DNA from: Streptomyces roseifaciens
GTDB lineage: Bacteria; Actinomycetota; Actinomycetes; Streptomycetales; Streptomycetaceae
NCBI RefSeq assembly: GCF_001445655.1
Contig: NZ_LNBE01000004.1
Coordinates: forward strand, 1,550,001 to 1,614,000
DNA length: 64,000 nt
Reading direction: 5' to 3'
Position numbers and translations under genes: made by a program. The notes under the pieces were generated by a model. The model did no database searches. It was not told where the DNA came from and saw only the letters and a program-made list of their open reading frames with translations. This document shows positions 35,096 through 43,874 of the stretch, piece after piece (position 1 is the first letter of the stretch; the number at the start of each line of letters is the position of its first letter).

Positions 35096-36880
35096 CTACA
35101 GCGGCGGCTCGATCCGGGCGAGGGCCCGCTGCGCCCAGGGAGCGAAGCGGGACATGAACTGGAGGCCGTGGGCCTCGGGGGTGACCGGCACGACCGCCTG
35201 GTTGCGGACCACCGCCCGCAGGACGGCCTCGGCGACCTTCTCCGGCGGGTAGTTGCGCCGGCCGTAGGCCCGGCCCACCTTGGCGCGCATGCGCCGCTCC
35301 TCCTCCTCGGAGACCCCGGCGAAGCGCGCGGTGCCGGTGATCGGGGTGTTGACGATGCCGGGGCAGATGGCGGAGACGCCGATGCCCTGCCCGGCCAGCT
35401 CGGCGCGCAGGCACTCGCTCAGCATCAGCACCGCCGCCTTGGACGTGCTGTAGGCGGGAAGGGTCCTGGAGGGCTGGAAGGCCGCGGCCGAGGCCGTGTT
35501 GACGATGTGGCCGCCCTGGCCGCGCTCGGCCATCTGCTTGCCGAAGAGGCGGCAGCCGTGGATGACGCCCCACAGATTGACGTCGAGGACCTTGCGCCAG
35601 TCCTCGGCCGAGGTGTCCATGAAGGATCCGGCGAGCCCGATGCCGGCGTTGTTGACCAGCACGTCCACCACGCCGTACTCGGCGGCGACCTTCGCGGCCA
35701 GCTTCTCCATCGCTGCCTCGTCCGAGACGTCGGCGCACTCGCCCCAGGCGCCGGGGGAGCCGATCAGCCGGGCCATGTCGGCCGTACGGGCCGCGCCCTC
35801 CGGGTCCCGGTCCACGGCGACGACCCGGGCGCCCGCCTCGGCGAACGCGAACGCGGTGGCCCGGCCGATGCCGCTGGCCGCCCCTGTGACCAGCACCAGC
35901 CGTCCGGCGAACCAGCGTGCGTACGGGCCGGCGGGAGCGGTCTCCGTAGACCGTCCGCCCTCCTGCCGGGACAGCGCGAACTCGGCGATCCATGCCGCCA
36001 CTTGATCGGGCCGGGTGCGCGGCACCCAGTGCTTGGCGGTCAGATTGCGGCGCACCAGGCCGGGCGCCCACTGCTCCAGGTCGTCGTAGAGCCGCTCGGA
36101 GAGATAGGCGTCACCGGTGGGGGTGATCAGCTGCACGGGGGTGTGGGCGTAGGCGTCGGTGCGCGGGCGGCGCAGCCGGGCGCGGATGTTGTCGCGGTAG
36201 AGCCAGGCGCCGTGTGCGGCGTCCGACGGCAGGGAGGGCGTCGGATAGCCCGAGACCGGAAGCTTCTCCAGGCGCGCGATCAGCTTGGGCCACTGCTTGC
36301 CCAGCGGTCCGCGCCAGGCGGCCTCCGGCAGCCCGGGGGTGTGCAGCGCGTACACGTACCAGGACCGGGCGCTCTGGCCGAGCATCTGGGCTACCCGCCG
36401 CGGGGTGGGCCGCGCCGCGCGCTTGCGGAACCACATTGCGAGGTGGTCGAGGGAGGGGCCGGAGATGGAGGTGAAGGAGGCGATGCGCCCCTCGGTGCGG
36501 GCGACGGTGGCGAACTCCCACGCCTGCACCGACCCCCAGTCGTGCCCGACCAGGTGCACCGGGGCGTCCGGGCTCACCGCATCCGCGACGGCCAGGAAGT
36601 CGTCCGTGAGCTTCTCCAGGGTGAAGCCCCCGCGCAGCGGCTTCGGCGCCGTGGAGCGGCCGTGGCCGCGCACGTCGTACAGCACGACGTGGAAGCGGTC
36701 GCGCAGCCGCTCGGCGACCTCGGACCAGACCTCCTTGCTGTCCGGATAGCCGTGCACGAGCACCATCGTGGGCAGCGAGGCGTCGCCGAGCTCCGCCACG
36801 CACAGCTCGACCCCGCCCGTACGGATCCGGCGCTCCCGCGCGCCCTCGAGCCCCGCGCTGTTGCCGGCGTTCTCGCTCAT
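35096..36880 (-). CDS. alpha/beta hydrolase-short-chain dehydrogenase fusion
   Basis: 594 aa. Residues about 20-300 are an alpha/beta hydrolase of the epoxide-hydrolase/dehalogenase type: oxyanion loop LVHGYPDS, nucleophile Asp in GHDWGS, and a late catalytic His (AKHWVPRT). From about 322 a complete SDR follows: Rossmann motif VTGAASGIGRA, NNAGIG, catalytic Ser in NTASAAA, and YSTSK. The fusion could open an epoxide or ester and then oxidise the alcohol; substrate unknown, lipid-like molecules plausible. ATG 36880 overlaps the stop of the upstream M24 gene (ATGA), so the two are coupled. Confidence 0.88.
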   Translation of the reverse strand: MSENAGNSAGLEGARERRIRTGGVELCVAELGDASLPTMVLVHGYPDSKEVWSEVAERLRDRFHVVLYDVRGHGRSTAPKPLRGGFTLEKLTDDFLAVADAVSPDAPVHLVGHDWGSVQAWEFATVARTEGRIASFTSISGPSLDHLAMWFRKRAARPTPRRVAQMLGQSARSWYVYALHTPGLPEAAWRGPLGKQWPKLIARLEKLPVSGYPTPSLPSDAAHGAWLYRDNIRARLRRPRTDAYAHTPVQLITPTGDAYLSERLYDDLEQWAPGLVRRNLTAKHWVPRTRPDQVAAWIAEFALSRQEGGRSTETAPAGPYARWFAGRLVLVTGAASGIGRATAFAFAEAGARVVAVDRDPEGAARTADMARLIGSPGAWGECADVSDEAAMEKLAAKVAAEYGVVDVLVNNAGIGLAGSFMDTSAEDWRKVLDVNLWGVIHGCRLFGKQMAERGQGGHIVNTASAAAFQPSRTLPAYSTSKAAVLMLSECLRAELAGQGIGVSAICPGIVNTPITGTARFAGVSEEEERRMRAKVGRAYGRRNYPPEKVAEAVLRAVVRNQAVVPVTPEAHGLQFMSRFAPWAQRALARIEPPL

Positions 36881-37731
36881 GCGGCCCTCTCCTCCTGCGT
36901 GCGCCGCACGTGCGGCAGATCGTCGTCCAGCCAGAACGCGCTCTCTTCGGGATCCCGGGAGTCGGTGACCACCAGGAGCTCCTCGAACTTCGCGCCCGTC
37001 CCCCGGAAGCCGAGGTGGGGCTCGACCGCCCACAGGCCGGGCCGGGGCGGGTGGTCGGAGAACCGGTGCGGGCTCCACAGCGGGGACCAGCCCTCCCGGT
37101 GCCCGCGGAGGGCGTCGGAGGCGAGCCCCTTGAGGGCCTGGGTGCCGAACCCGAACACATGCGGCGACCAGCGGCGCTCCCTGACCCGGCCCACCTTGTG
37201 CGCGATCACCCCGAAGGGATAGGCGCGGTGCCGGTTGGCATGGCCCTGGCGGACCATGAGCCGGTCCACGTCCTCGTATATCTCGCGCAGGGGGCGGCGC
37301 TCACGCACCTCGCGCAGGACGAGCTCCCGGTGCTCCGCGAGATCGGCCATCAGGCGGTCGTGCAGCGGATTCGGGCCCAGACAGCCGGAGTAGCCGATGT
37401 CCGCCGTGAAGCCGCGGTGGACCGGGGCCATGTCGAGGATGAAGGGCATCCCCGCCTCCAGCCGCCGGTCGGTCGGGAAGAACTGCAGGGGCACCCGGAA
37501 GCCCGCGAACGCCGTGCGGTCCCCGAACCAGGCGAAGGGCAGGTGGAACCAGTCCCGCACGCCGTGCCGCCGCAGCCACTCCCGCTGCATCCGGGCCGCC
37601 TCGCGCTCGGTGACGCCCGGCCCGAGCTGTGCGGCCACCGCCTCCGCGCAGTCGTAGGCCAGCCGCTGGACTTCCCTGAAGCCCCGCAACTCGCCGGTGA
37701 GTTCCCGAGGCACTGCTGAGGTCATGGCCAT
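36877..37731 (-). CDS. M24-family (pita-bread) peptidase homologue
   Basis: 284 aa. The metal-binding set is visible: two Asp 11 apart (FILDMAPVHRGFTADIGYS), a His (VIAHKVG), and two Glu (WAVEPHL and KFEELLVV). Members are aminopeptidase P/methionine-aminopeptidase relatives or creatinase-type hydrolases. First gene of the four-gene minus-strand operon ending at 33098. Start ATG 37731 or 37725. On the minus strand TTGACG (37812-37807) with 17-bp spacing to CACATT is a weak promoter candidate. Confidence 0.8.
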   Translation of the reverse strand: MAMTSAVPRELTGELRGFREVQRLAYDCAEAVAAQLGPGVTEREAARMQREWLRRHGVRDWFHLPFAWFGDRTAFAGFRVPLQFFPTDRRLEAGMPFILDMAPVHRGFTADIGYSGCLGPNPLHDRLMADLAEHRELVLREVRERRPLREIYEDVDRLMVRQGHANRHRAYPFGVIAHKVGRVRERRWSPHVFGFGTQALKGLASDALRGHREGWSPLWSPHRFSDHPPRPGLWAVEPHLGFRGTGAKFEELLVVTDSRDPEESAFWLDDDLPHVRRTQEERAA

Positions 37732-37914
37732 TCGTCCGTCCCGTGAGCCGACTCCGGTACGCGTCCGTAACGTGACACTGACGAATGTGACAATGACCGG
37801 CGGCTGCGTCAAGAGTCGTGCACGGCCTGTGGAAAACCTCTTCGCCGGACCCGCACCCTCCCCGCGCCCCGCACCCGGCCCACCCCTCCCTGCGGACCGT
37901 TCCCCTACGGGCAC

Positions 37915-37983
37915 GTCAGACCCGAGGACTACACGGAACCAGCCGTCTGGTCTGACGCCTGGTGTGGCACGCGCCACTACCTT
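37915..37983 (+). promoter_or_regulatory. ABC-operon promoter with inverted repeat
   Basis: GTCAGACC (37915-37922) and GGTCTGAC (37949-37956) are perfect inverted copies 26 bp apart, upstream of a -10 box TACCTT (37978-37983). The palindrome GTGGC-ACGC-GCCAC lies between. Seven bases after the -10 is the GTG at 37991, giving a leaderless start. The inverted repeats are candidate operators for an unknown regulator. Confidence 0.5.
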
Positions 37984-37990
37984 CGAAGGT

Positions 37991-38965
37991 GTGACTGTGA
38001 TCGCTACCGAAAGCCTCAGCAAGCGGTTCCCCCGGGTGACCGCTCTTGACCGGCTGTCCGTCGACATCACGCCGGGCGTGACCGGCCTGGTGGGCGCCAA
38101 CGGAGCCGGCAAGTCCACGCTGATCAAGATCCTGCTCGGGCTGTCCCCCGCCACCGAGGGCCGCGCCAGCGTGCTCGGCCTCGACATCGCGACCGAGGGC
38201 GCGGCCATCCGCGAGCGGGTCGGGTACATGCCCGAGCACGACTGCCTGCCGCCCGACGTGTCGGCCACCGAGTTCGTCGTCCACATGGCGCGGATGTCGG
38301 GCCTGCCCGTCACGGCAGCCCGTGAGCGCACCGCCGACACGCTGCGCCACGTGGGCCTCTACGAGGAGCGCTACCGCCCCATGGGCGGCTACTCGACGGG
38401 CATGAAGCAGCGGGTCAAGCTGGCCCAGGCCCTCGTCCACGACCCCCAGCTGGTCTTCCTGGACGAGCCCACCAACGGCCTGGACCCCGTGGGCCGCGAC
38501 GAGATGCTCGGCCTGATCCGCCGCATCCACACCGACTTCGGCATCTCGGTGCTGGTCACCTCACACCTGCTCGGCGAGCTGGAGCGCACCTGCGACCACG
38601 TCGTCGTCATCGACGGCGGCAAGCTGCTGCGCTCCTCCTCCACCAGCGACTTCACCCAGGCCACGGCCTCCCTCGCGGTCGAGGTCACCGACTCCGACAC
38701 CCACCCGGACGGCACGGCGGCCCTCGCGGCCTCGCTCGCCGCGGCCGGCCTCGCCGTCCAGCCCGTCGGCCAGGCGGGGGAGTTCGCTGCGGCCGGCTCC
38801 GGCCACGTCCTCCTCGTGGACGTCACCGGCGACGACACCTACGACACCGTGCGCGACGCGGTCGCCGACCTCGGCCTCGGCCTCATCCGCATGGAGCAGC
38901 GCCGCCACCGCATCGCGGAGGTCTTCCAGAGCGCACACGAAAGGGGCAGCACCGATGCCGCCTGA
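37991..38965 (+). CDS. ABC transporter ATPase (first of two)
   Basis: 324 aa from GTG 37991, or 322 from GTG 37997, which has GAAGG seven bases before it. Walker A GANGAGKST, signature STGMKQRVKLAQAL, Walker B LVFLDEPTNGLDP, and an H-loop His in VTSHLLGE. A C-terminal about 100-residue extension is typical of drug/lipid exporters. First gene of a tightly packed four-gene operon with two ATPases and two permeases. Substrate unknown. Confidence 0.88.
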   Translation: MTVIATESLSKRFPRVTALDRLSVDITPGVTGLVGANGAGKSTLIKILLGLSPATEGRASVLGLDIATEGAAIRERVGYMPEHDCLPPDVSATEFVVHMARMSGLPVTAARERTADTLRHVGLYEERYRPMGGYSTGMKQRVKLAQALVHDPQLVFLDEPTNGLDPVGRDEMLGLIRRIHTDFGISVLVTSHLLGELERTCDHVVVIDGGKLLRSSSTSDFTQATASLAVEVTDSDTHPDGTAALAASLAAAGLAVQPVGQAGEFAAAGSGHVLLVDVTGDDTYDTVRDAVADLGLGLIRMEQRRHRIAEVFQSAHERGSTDAA

Positions 38966-39854
38966 GACCGCCTCCGCGCCCGCGCAGGACGTCATCCACA
39001 ACATCGGCTACCGCAACTACTCCGGTGCCCGCCTCGGCCGCTCCTACGCCCGCCGCTCGCTCTTCTCGCAGAGCCTGCGCGGCGCGTACGGCCTCGGCCG
39101 GTCGGCGAAGTCCAAGGTGCTGCCGATGATCCTGTTCGGCGTGATGTGCCTGCCCGCCGCCATCATGGTGGCCGTCACGGTCGCCACCAAGCTCAACAAG
39201 CTGCCGGTGGAGTACACGCGCTACGCGATCATCATGCAGGTCGTCATCGGCCTCTACGTGGCGTCACAGGCCCCGCAGTCCGTCTCGCGCGACCTGCGCT
39301 TCAGGACCGTGCCCCTGTACTTCTCGCGCCCCATCGAACGCGTCGACTACGTGACCGCGAAGTTCGCCGCGATGTTCTCCGCCCTGTTCATCCTCACCGC
39401 GACGCCCCTGCTGATCCTCTACGTCGGCGCCCTGCTCGCCAAGCTCGACTTCGCGGACCAGACGAAGGGGTTCGCCCAAGGACTGGTCTCCGTGGCACTG
39501 CTCTCGCTGCTCTTCGCCGGCATCGGCCTGGTGGTCGCCGCGCTCACCCCGCGCCGCGGCTTCGGCGTCGCCGCCGTCATCGCCGTCCTGACCATCTCCT
39601 ACGGGGTGGTGAGCACCGTCCAGAGCATCGCCCTGCAGCGCGACAACACCGATGCGATCGGCTGGATGGGCCTGTTCTCGCCCATCACCCTCATCGACGG
39701 CGTGCAGACGGCGTTCCTCTCCGCGACCTCCGCCTTCCCCGACGGCCACGGCCCGAGCACCGCGGCGGGCTTCGTCTACCTGCTCGTCCTCGCCGCCCTG
39801 ATCGCCGGCTCCTACGGGGTGCTGATGGGCCGCTACCGAAAGGTCGGGCTGTGA
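38955..39854 (+). CDS. ABC transporter permease (first of two)
   Basis: 299 aa, about six transmembrane helices after a soluble N-terminus (VIHNIGYRNYSGARLGRSYA). The segment SRDLRFRTVPLYFSRPIERVDYVTAKF resembles ABC-2-type permeases. Starts inside the end of the first ATPase gene (11-bp overlap) and ends overlapping the GTG of the second ATPase (GTGA). Confidence 0.85.
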   Translation: MPPETASAPAQDVIHNIGYRNYSGARLGRSYARRSLFSQSLRGAYGLGRSAKSKVLPMILFGVMCLPAAIMVAVTVATKLNKLPVEYTRYAIIMQVVIGLYVASQAPQSVSRDLRFRTVPLYFSRPIERVDYVTAKFAAMFSALFILTATPLLILYVGALLAKLDFADQTKGFAQGLVSVALLSLLFAGIGLVVAALTPRRGFGVAAVIAVLTISYGVVSTVQSIALQRDNTDAIGWMGLFSPITLIDGVQTAFLSATSAFPDGHGPSTAAGFVYLLVLAALIAGSYGVLMGRYRKVGL

Positions 39855-40762
39855 CTTCGATCCGCATCGACAACGTCTCCCGCTGGTTCGGCAACGTCGT
39901 CGCCGTCAACGACGTCTCCATGACCGTCGGCCCTGGCGTCACCGGCCTCCTCGGCCCCAACGGCGCCGGAAAGTCCACCCTCATCAACATGATGGGCGGC
40001 TTCCTCGCCCCCTCCACCGGCACCGTCACTCTCGACGGCGCACCCATCTGGCGCAACGAGCGGATCTACCGCCACATCGGCATCGTCCCCGAGCGCGAGG
40101 CGATGTACGACTTCCTCACCGGCCTGGAGTTCGTCCGCGCCAACGCCGAACTGCACGGACTGGGCGCCTCCGAGGCGCAGCGGGCGCTCGCCACCGTCGA
40201 GATGGAGTACGCGCAGGACCGCGCGATCAGCACGTACAGCAAGGGCATGCGGCAGCGCGTGAAGATGGCCTCCGCGCTCGTCCACGAGCCCTCCGTACTG
40301 CTGCTGGACGAGCCCTTCAACGGCATGGACCCGCGCCAGCGCATGCAGCTGATGGAGCTCCTGCGCAGGATGGGCGCCGAGGGCCGCACCGTGCTCTTCT
40401 CCTCGCACATCCTGGAGGAGGTCGAGCAGCTGGCCACCCACATCGAGGTCGTCGTCGCGGGCCGGCACGCCGCCTCCGGCGACTTCCGCAAGATCCGCCG
40501 GCTGATGACCGACCGCCCGCACCGCTATCTCGTGCGCTCCAGCGACGACCGCGCGCTCGCCGCCGCCCTGATCGCCGACCCGTCGACGGCGGGCATCGAA
40601 GTGGACGTCCAGGAGGGCGCCCTGCGCATCCAGGCCGTCGACTTCGGGCGCTTCACCGCCCTGCTGCCCCGGGTCGCCCGGGAGCACGGCATCCGGCTCC
40701 TGACGGTCTCGCCCTCGGACGAGTCCCTGGAATCGGTCTTCTCGTACCTCGTCGCGGCCTGA
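39851..40762 (+). CDS. ABC transporter ATPase (second)
   Basis: 303 aa from GTG 39851 with GAAAGG upstream. Walker A GPNGAGKST, signature SKGMRQRVKMASAL, Walker B VLLLDEPFNGMDP, and SSHILEEVEQL. Closely related in layout to the first ATPase; probably the pair form a heterodimeric motor, or each drives its own permease. Confidence 0.88.
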   Translation: MTSIRIDNVSRWFGNVVAVNDVSMTVGPGVTGLLGPNGAGKSTLINMMGGFLAPSTGTVTLDGAPIWRNERIYRHIGIVPEREAMYDFLTGLEFVRANAELHGLGASEAQRALATVEMEYAQDRAISTYSKGMRQRVKMASALVHEPSVLLLDEPFNGMDPRQRMQLMELLRRMGAEGRTVLFSSHILEEVEQLATHIEVVVAGRHAASGDFRKIRRLMTDRPHRYLVRSSDDRALAAALIADPSTAGIEVDVQEGALRIQAVDFGRFTALLPRVAREHGIRLLTVSPSDESLESVFSYLVAA

Positions 40763-40777
40763 AAGGAGCCCAGCGCC

Positions 40778-41497
40778 ATGTTCAACGCCACCGTCGCACG
40801 GCTCACCTACCGGGGCCTCCTGGGCCGCCGCCGTGCCTTCATCCTCTTCGGGCTGCCCGCCCTCCTGATCGGCGTCTCCGTCGTGGTCCGGATCCTCGTC
40901 GGCGCCGACGACGGCACCGCGGGCAGCGTGCTGGGCGGCCTCGCGCTCGCCACCATGGTCCCGCTCATCGGCGTCGTCGCCGGGACCGGCGCGATCGGCC
41001 CGGAGATCGACGACGGCTCCGTGGTCTACCTGCTGTCCAAGCCGGTCAAGCGGCCCACGATCATCTTCACCAAGCTGGTCGTCGCGATCGCCGTCACCGC
41101 CGTCTTCTCGGCCGTCCCCACGCTCATCGCCGGCTTCGTGCTCAACGGCAACAGCCAGCAGATCGCGGTCGCCTACGCCATCGCCGCGGTCGTCGCCTCC
41201 ATCGCCTACAGCGCGATGTTCCTGCTGCTGGGCATCCTCACCCGGCACGCCGTCGTGGCCGGCCTGGTCTACGCCCTGGTGTGGGAGTCGCTCTTCGGCA
41301 GTCTCGTGCCCGGCGCGCGCACCCTGAGCGTCCAGCAGTGGTCGCTCGCCCTCGCCCAGCGCATCGGTGCGGAGGGCGCCGTCTCCTCGGACGTGGGCCT
41401 GCCGCTGGCGCTGTCCCTGCTCGCCGGTGTGACGGTGGCGGCGACGTGGTTCGCGGGCCAGAAGCTGCGCTCCCTGACGCTCGCCGGGGAGGAGTGA
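40778..41497 (+). CDS. ABC transporter permease (second)
   Basis: 239 aa with about six helices (AFILFGLPALLIGVSVVV, GLALATMVPLIGVVAGTGAI, LVVAIAVTAVFSAVPTLIAG and others). Contains EIDDGSVVYLLSKPVKRPTI, the ABC-2 permease block also present in the first permease as RTVPLYFSRPIER. Ribosome site AAGGAG. Last gene of the operon. Confidence 0.85.
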   Translation: MFNATVARLTYRGLLGRRRAFILFGLPALLIGVSVVVRILVGADDGTAGSVLGGLALATMVPLIGVVAGTGAIGPEIDDGSVVYLLSKPVKRPTIIFTKLVVAIAVTAVFSAVPTLIAGFVLNGNSQQIAVAYAIAAVVASIAYSAMFLLLGILTRHAVVAGLVYALVWESLFGSLVPGARTLSVQQWSLALAQRIGAEGAVSSDVGLPLALSLLAGVTVAATWFAGQKLRSLTLAGEE

Positions 41498-41541
41498 GCC
41501 CAGTCCCCTGAGGCTCACCTCCTCAACCCGTCCTCCGAGCC

Positions 41542-42489
41542 TCAATCCCGTACGACATAACGCTGCAGCGCCCGGGCGATCTCCACCTGCTCGGGCGCGA
41601 GTGCGTCTTCGCCGTCCTCGACGTCCCACAGGGCGTTCTGCAGCACCCTGCCCAGCGTCCAGCGGGCCGCCCGCCGCCGGTCCAGCCCCAGGACGTCGGT
41701 CATCAGGTCGAAGCGGCGCAGCACCGCCCGCTGCACGTCGCCGGTCGCGGTGATGTCGTCCCACCGGTCGTGCAGGGCGGGCAGCAGTTCGAAGCCGGCG
41801 TCGCCCACGAGCGGCTTGGGGTCGATGGCGAGCCACGGCTCGCGCGCGGAGCCCGGCACGGGGGCGAGGACGTTGGCGTAGTGGAGGTCCCAGTGCAGCA
41901 GCAGGCCGCCCGGCTCGCCGACGACCTCCCGGACGGCCTCGGCGCACCTCTCGACCAGCCGGCGCTCCGAGGGGTCGCGCAGTTCCGGCAGCGCCGTGGG
42001 GACGTCCTTCAGCATCGCCCCGGCGACGTCCCCGAGGGAGCGCAGCCCGGCGGGCGCGGGGGCCTTCAGGAGCCGCCCCAGCAGCTCGGCGAGCGTCTGC
42101 AGTGAGGCCTCTGCATCCGGTATGGACAAGAGTGAACGGTTGGCGTCCAACCGTTCCAGCAACATCGTGCCGGTCGCCGCGTCGTGGTCGAGGAGCGCGA
42201 CCGCCGCATCACCGTTCCAAGCACCCAGGGCGGCCGGCTCCCCGGCGCTCTCGTCGGTGACCGGCTGGAGCTTGAGCGCCGCCGGGGTGCCGTCCTCCCG
42301 CAGCACGGGCAGGACGAGGGCGACCATGCCGTGCGAGGCCGGCCCGTCGATCCGCAGGCCCCAGTGGTCGAGGAAGCGGGCGGCGAGCTCCGGCAGCGCC
42401 GCGATCCAGGAGCGGCCGGCCTCTCCGTCGAAGTCCTCGTGGAAGCCGGCGAGTTCCGCCGGGACGGTGATGCGGTGAGCGGCGTGCAT
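41542..42489 (-). CDS. APH(6)/hydroxyurea-type phosphotransferase
   Basis: 315 aa from ATG 42489 (GAGGAGA upstream). Kinase-fold features: ALKLQPV (ATP Lys), catalytic LLLHWDLHYANVL and the metal Asp in AIDPKPLVGD. This matches the aminoglycoside-6-phosphotransferase/hydroxyurea resistance family. Chromosomal Streptomyces copies may act on self-made or foreign aminoglycosides such as streptomycin, or be housekeeping kinases; nothing nearby points to antibiotic synthesis. Confidence 0.8.
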   Translation of the reverse strand: MHAAHRITVPAELAGFHEDFDGEAGRSWIAALPELAARFLDHWGLRIDGPASHGMVALVLPVLREDGTPAALKLQPVTDESAGEPAALGAWNGDAAVALLDHDAATGTMLLERLDANRSLLSIPDAEASLQTLAELLGRLLKAPAPAGLRSLGDVAGAMLKDVPTALPELRDPSERRLVERCAEAVREVVGEPGGLLLHWDLHYANVLAPVPGSAREPWLAIDPKPLVGDAGFELLPALHDRWDDITATGDVQRAVLRRFDLMTDVLGLDRRRAARWTLGRVLQNALWDVEDGEDALAPEQVEIARALQRYVVRD

Positions 42490-42550
42490 GGGCGACGGTC
42501 TCCTCACGACGGGTGGGGGGCCCCGGAGGGCCTCCTGTCCACCCAACGTC

Positions 42551-43825
42551 TCAGATCTTCCGATCGCGCCCGGCGCCCATGGCGAGAAGCAGCAGTGCCG
42601 CGCAGGCGACGAGCAGCAGGGCGACAGGAAGCGTCCAGCTGTCGGTCGCCTGGTGGACCGCACCGATCGCGAACGGGCCGACGGAGGCGAGCAGGTAACC
42701 CCACGTCTGCGCCATGCCCGACAGGCGGGACGCGGTGTGGGCGTCGCGCGTGCGCAGCACCATCAGCGTCAGGGCGAGGCCGAGCAGACCGCCCTGCGCG
42801 ACGCCCATCAGCGTCGCCCAGACCCACGCGCCCGCCACGGGCGCGGTCAGCAGGCCGGTGACCCCGGCGGCCATGAGGACGACGACCCCGGCGCCGAGCA
42901 GACGCTGGTCGCGCATCCGGCCGGCGACCATGGGCACGACGAACGAACCGGCCATCTGCACCAGCGTGTAGAAGGCGTAGACCATGCCGGCCTCGTTCTT
43001 GCTCATGCCGCCGTCGGTGAACACCGTCGGCATCCAGGCGATGCACACGTAGGCGATCAGCGACTGGGTGCCCATCATCAGCGTGACCTGCCAGGCGATG
43101 GGCGACCGGGTCAGCTTCGGCCCGCTCTGCGCCGTCTGCGCGGGCGTGGCGGCCGCCCGGCCGTGCCGGGTGCCGCGCCGCGCGAGGACGGCCTGCGGGA
43201 CCCACACGACGGCCGCCACGGCGGCGAGCAGCGCCCAGGAGGCCAGGGAGCCCTGCCAGCCGCCCAGGGCGTTCTCCAGGGGTACGGACAGGGCGGCCGA
43301 ACCGGTGGCGCCGAGGATCAGCGTGGTCGAGTACAGGGCGGTCATGCTCGCGGCGCGGTCGGGGAAGTCCCGCTTCACCAGGCCGGGCATCAGCACGTTG
43401 AGCAGGGCGATCGCCGTGCCGACGAGCGCACAGCCGACGAAGAGGGCGACGACCGGGGGCGCGATGCGCAGCAGGATGCCGCCGCACAGCAGCAGGAGGG
43501 CACCGCACAGAACGGTCTCCGTGCCCCAGCGCCGGGCGAGCTTCGGGGCGACGATCGAGCCCAGACCCATGAAGACCAGCGGGATGGTGGTCACGAGGCT
43601 GCTCGCCGCGGCCGCCAGGTGGAAGTGGTCACCGATCTCACCGATGAGGGGCGAGACGCCGGCGAGTGCGGCCCGCATGTTGAGCGAGGCGAGGACGATG
43701 CCGGTCATGACGAGCGCGGGGTGGGCGCGCAGGGTGCGGCGCGCGGCGGCCACCGGGGGCGTGGGGGCCAGGTTCTCTTCCGCGTCTATCAGGGGGTCGA
43801 GTGTGTCCGGCCTCGTTTCCGACAT
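42551..43825 (-). CDS. MFS transporter, CynX/NimT family
   Basis: 424 aa with 12 predicted helices. The N-terminal RAALAGVSPLIGEI and the central loop TRSPIAWQVTLMMGTQSLIAYVCIAWMP are typical of CynX/NimT-type carriers (cyanate or 2-nitroimidazole transporters by name, real substrates mostly unknown). It follows the FadR-type regulator gene on the same strand by 49 bp, so the regulator probably controls it. Confidence 0.85.
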   Translation of the reverse strand: MSETRPDTLDPLIDAEENLAPTPPVAAARRTLRAHPALVMTGIVLASLNMRAALAGVSPLIGEIGDHFHLAAAASSLVTTIPLVFMGLGSIVAPKLARRWGTETVLCGALLLLCGGILLRIAPPVVALFVGCALVGTAIALLNVLMPGLVKRDFPDRAASMTALYSTTLILGATGSAALSVPLENALGGWQGSLASWALLAAVAAVVWVPQAVLARRGTRHGRAAATPAQTAQSGPKLTRSPIAWQVTLMMGTQSLIAYVCIAWMPTVFTDGGMSKNEAGMVYAFYTLVQMAGSFVVPMVAGRMRDQRLLGAGVVVLMAAGVTGLLTAPVAGAWVWATLMGVAQGGLLGLALTLMVLRTRDAHTASRLSGMAQTWGYLLASVGPFAIGAVHQATDSWTLPVALLLVACAALLLLAMGAGRDRKI

Positions 43826-43874
43826 GGGGGTGCCTTTCCAGGACGTGCGGTGAGGTGGTGAAGGGTGGTGCGGG

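Noticed and set aside
41542..42489. Evidence of an antibiotic biosynthesis cluster
   Set aside because: An APH-type kinase and an ABC exporter alone are common core genes; no biosynthetic enzymes such as PKS, NRPS or aminocyclitol genes are present.
42489..42663. N-terminal extension of the APH(6)-type gene
   Set aside because: It overlaps the MFS gene and adds unrelated residues; ATG 42489 has a clear ribosome site.
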